20,446 bases of DNA from Bacillota bacterium (GTDB lineage: Bacteria > Bacillota > Clostridia > Lachnospirales > Lachnospiraceae): contig JAEWHR010000135.1 of NCBI GenBank assembly GCA_023387655.1, positions 1 through 20,446 of the forward strand, given 5' to 3'. Made by a program: the position numbers and the translations under genes. The notes under the pieces were generated by a model that ran no database searches, was not told the DNA's origin, and saw only the letters and a list, made by a program, of their open reading frames with translations. Shown one piece after another: positions 20,296-20,446 of this stretch (position 1 is the stretch's first letter; every line of letters begins with the position of its first letter).

Positions 20296-20446
20296 AACGC
20301 TTTATAGATACTGACATATAATAGCATTTCATGTATGTTAAATGTTTACGATAGTATGAAATGTGTTAAAATATAAATAATAATAGATAGTAATCCTATT
20401 ATTTATCTTATACGAATAAGCAAGATAAAAATGGTAGGAGTAATTA
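20296..20446 (+). promoter_or_regulatory. Upstream region of the next gene, cut by the window end
   Basis: A possible promoter is TTTACG at 20345-20350 with TAAAAT at 20367-20372 (16-base spacer). An eight-base inverted repeat, CATTTCAT at 20325-20332 and ATGAAATG at 20356-20363, brackets the -35. AATAATAG at 20379-20386 pairs with CTATTATT at 20396-20403 in the expected leader. GGTAGGAG at 20433-20440 looks like the ribosome binding site of a gene just outside the window; obgE is commonly next in this order. Confidence 0.4.

Overview
The window is AT-rich Gram-positive DNA. It has strong AGGAGG-type ribosome binding sites, frequent intrinsic terminators, an ECF sigma/anti-sigma pair, and the L21-Prp-L27 ribosomal operon in which L27 carries the cleavable N-terminal extension. 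Protein style, the LplB/YtcP-type sugar transporter and the GH28 pectinase point to a plant-polysaccharide-degrading Clostridia of the Lachnospiraceae (Lachnoclostridium phytofermentans-like). The taxon is inferred from recognition of the families, not from a search.

Region 1 (1-5670) is a carbohydrate locus. Two ABC permeases and a large lipoprotein substrate-binding protein form one operon that ends in a very strong terminator. A separately promoted GH28 enzyme follows; it has no signal peptide and so is probably cytoplasmic. The likely job is import of pectin-derived oligogalacturonides and their hydrolysis inside the cell. Both transcription units carry the same 11-bp motif just upstream of a TTATAAT box.

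Region 2 (5840-10751) holds a one-membrane-span protein of unknown function, then the widely conserved trio TIGR03960 radical SAM protein, TIGR03936 (DUF2344) protein and RNase E/G. The gaps inside this trio contain a 100-nt interrupted palindrome and a leader with competing hairpins before the RNase gene.

Region 3 (10752-19106) is an accessory stretch of about 8.4 kb lying between the RNase gene and rplU, which are often close neighbours in related bacteria. It holds a YbaK-type tRNA deacylase, an uncharacterised minus-strand protein, an ECF sigma factor with a translationally coupled membrane anti-sigma-like protein that has eleven pentapeptide repeats, a small orphan protein, a FabT-like MarR regulator with paired operators around its promoter, a DegV (FakB-type) fatty-acid-binding protein, a 34-residue membrane protein, an APH-fold phosphotransferase behind a structured leader, and a YgjP-type metallopeptidase. 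Two short tandem-repeat arrays (24-25 bp x4 and 22 bp x3.5) sit in front of the sigma factor and degV.

Region 4 (19107-20446) is the rplU-prp-rpmA operon with an L21-type leader, closed by a strong terminator. The upstream region of one more gene follows and is cut by the window end.

The most interesting element is the leader at 16797-17120. It has a perfect consensus promoter, a ten-base-pair closing stem that captures a Shine-Dalgarno sequence, a tiny upstream reading frame and a strong terminator whose left arm can instead pair with the start of the transcript. It looks like an uncharacterised attenuator or small RNA in front of a phosphotransferase related to antibiotic kinases.
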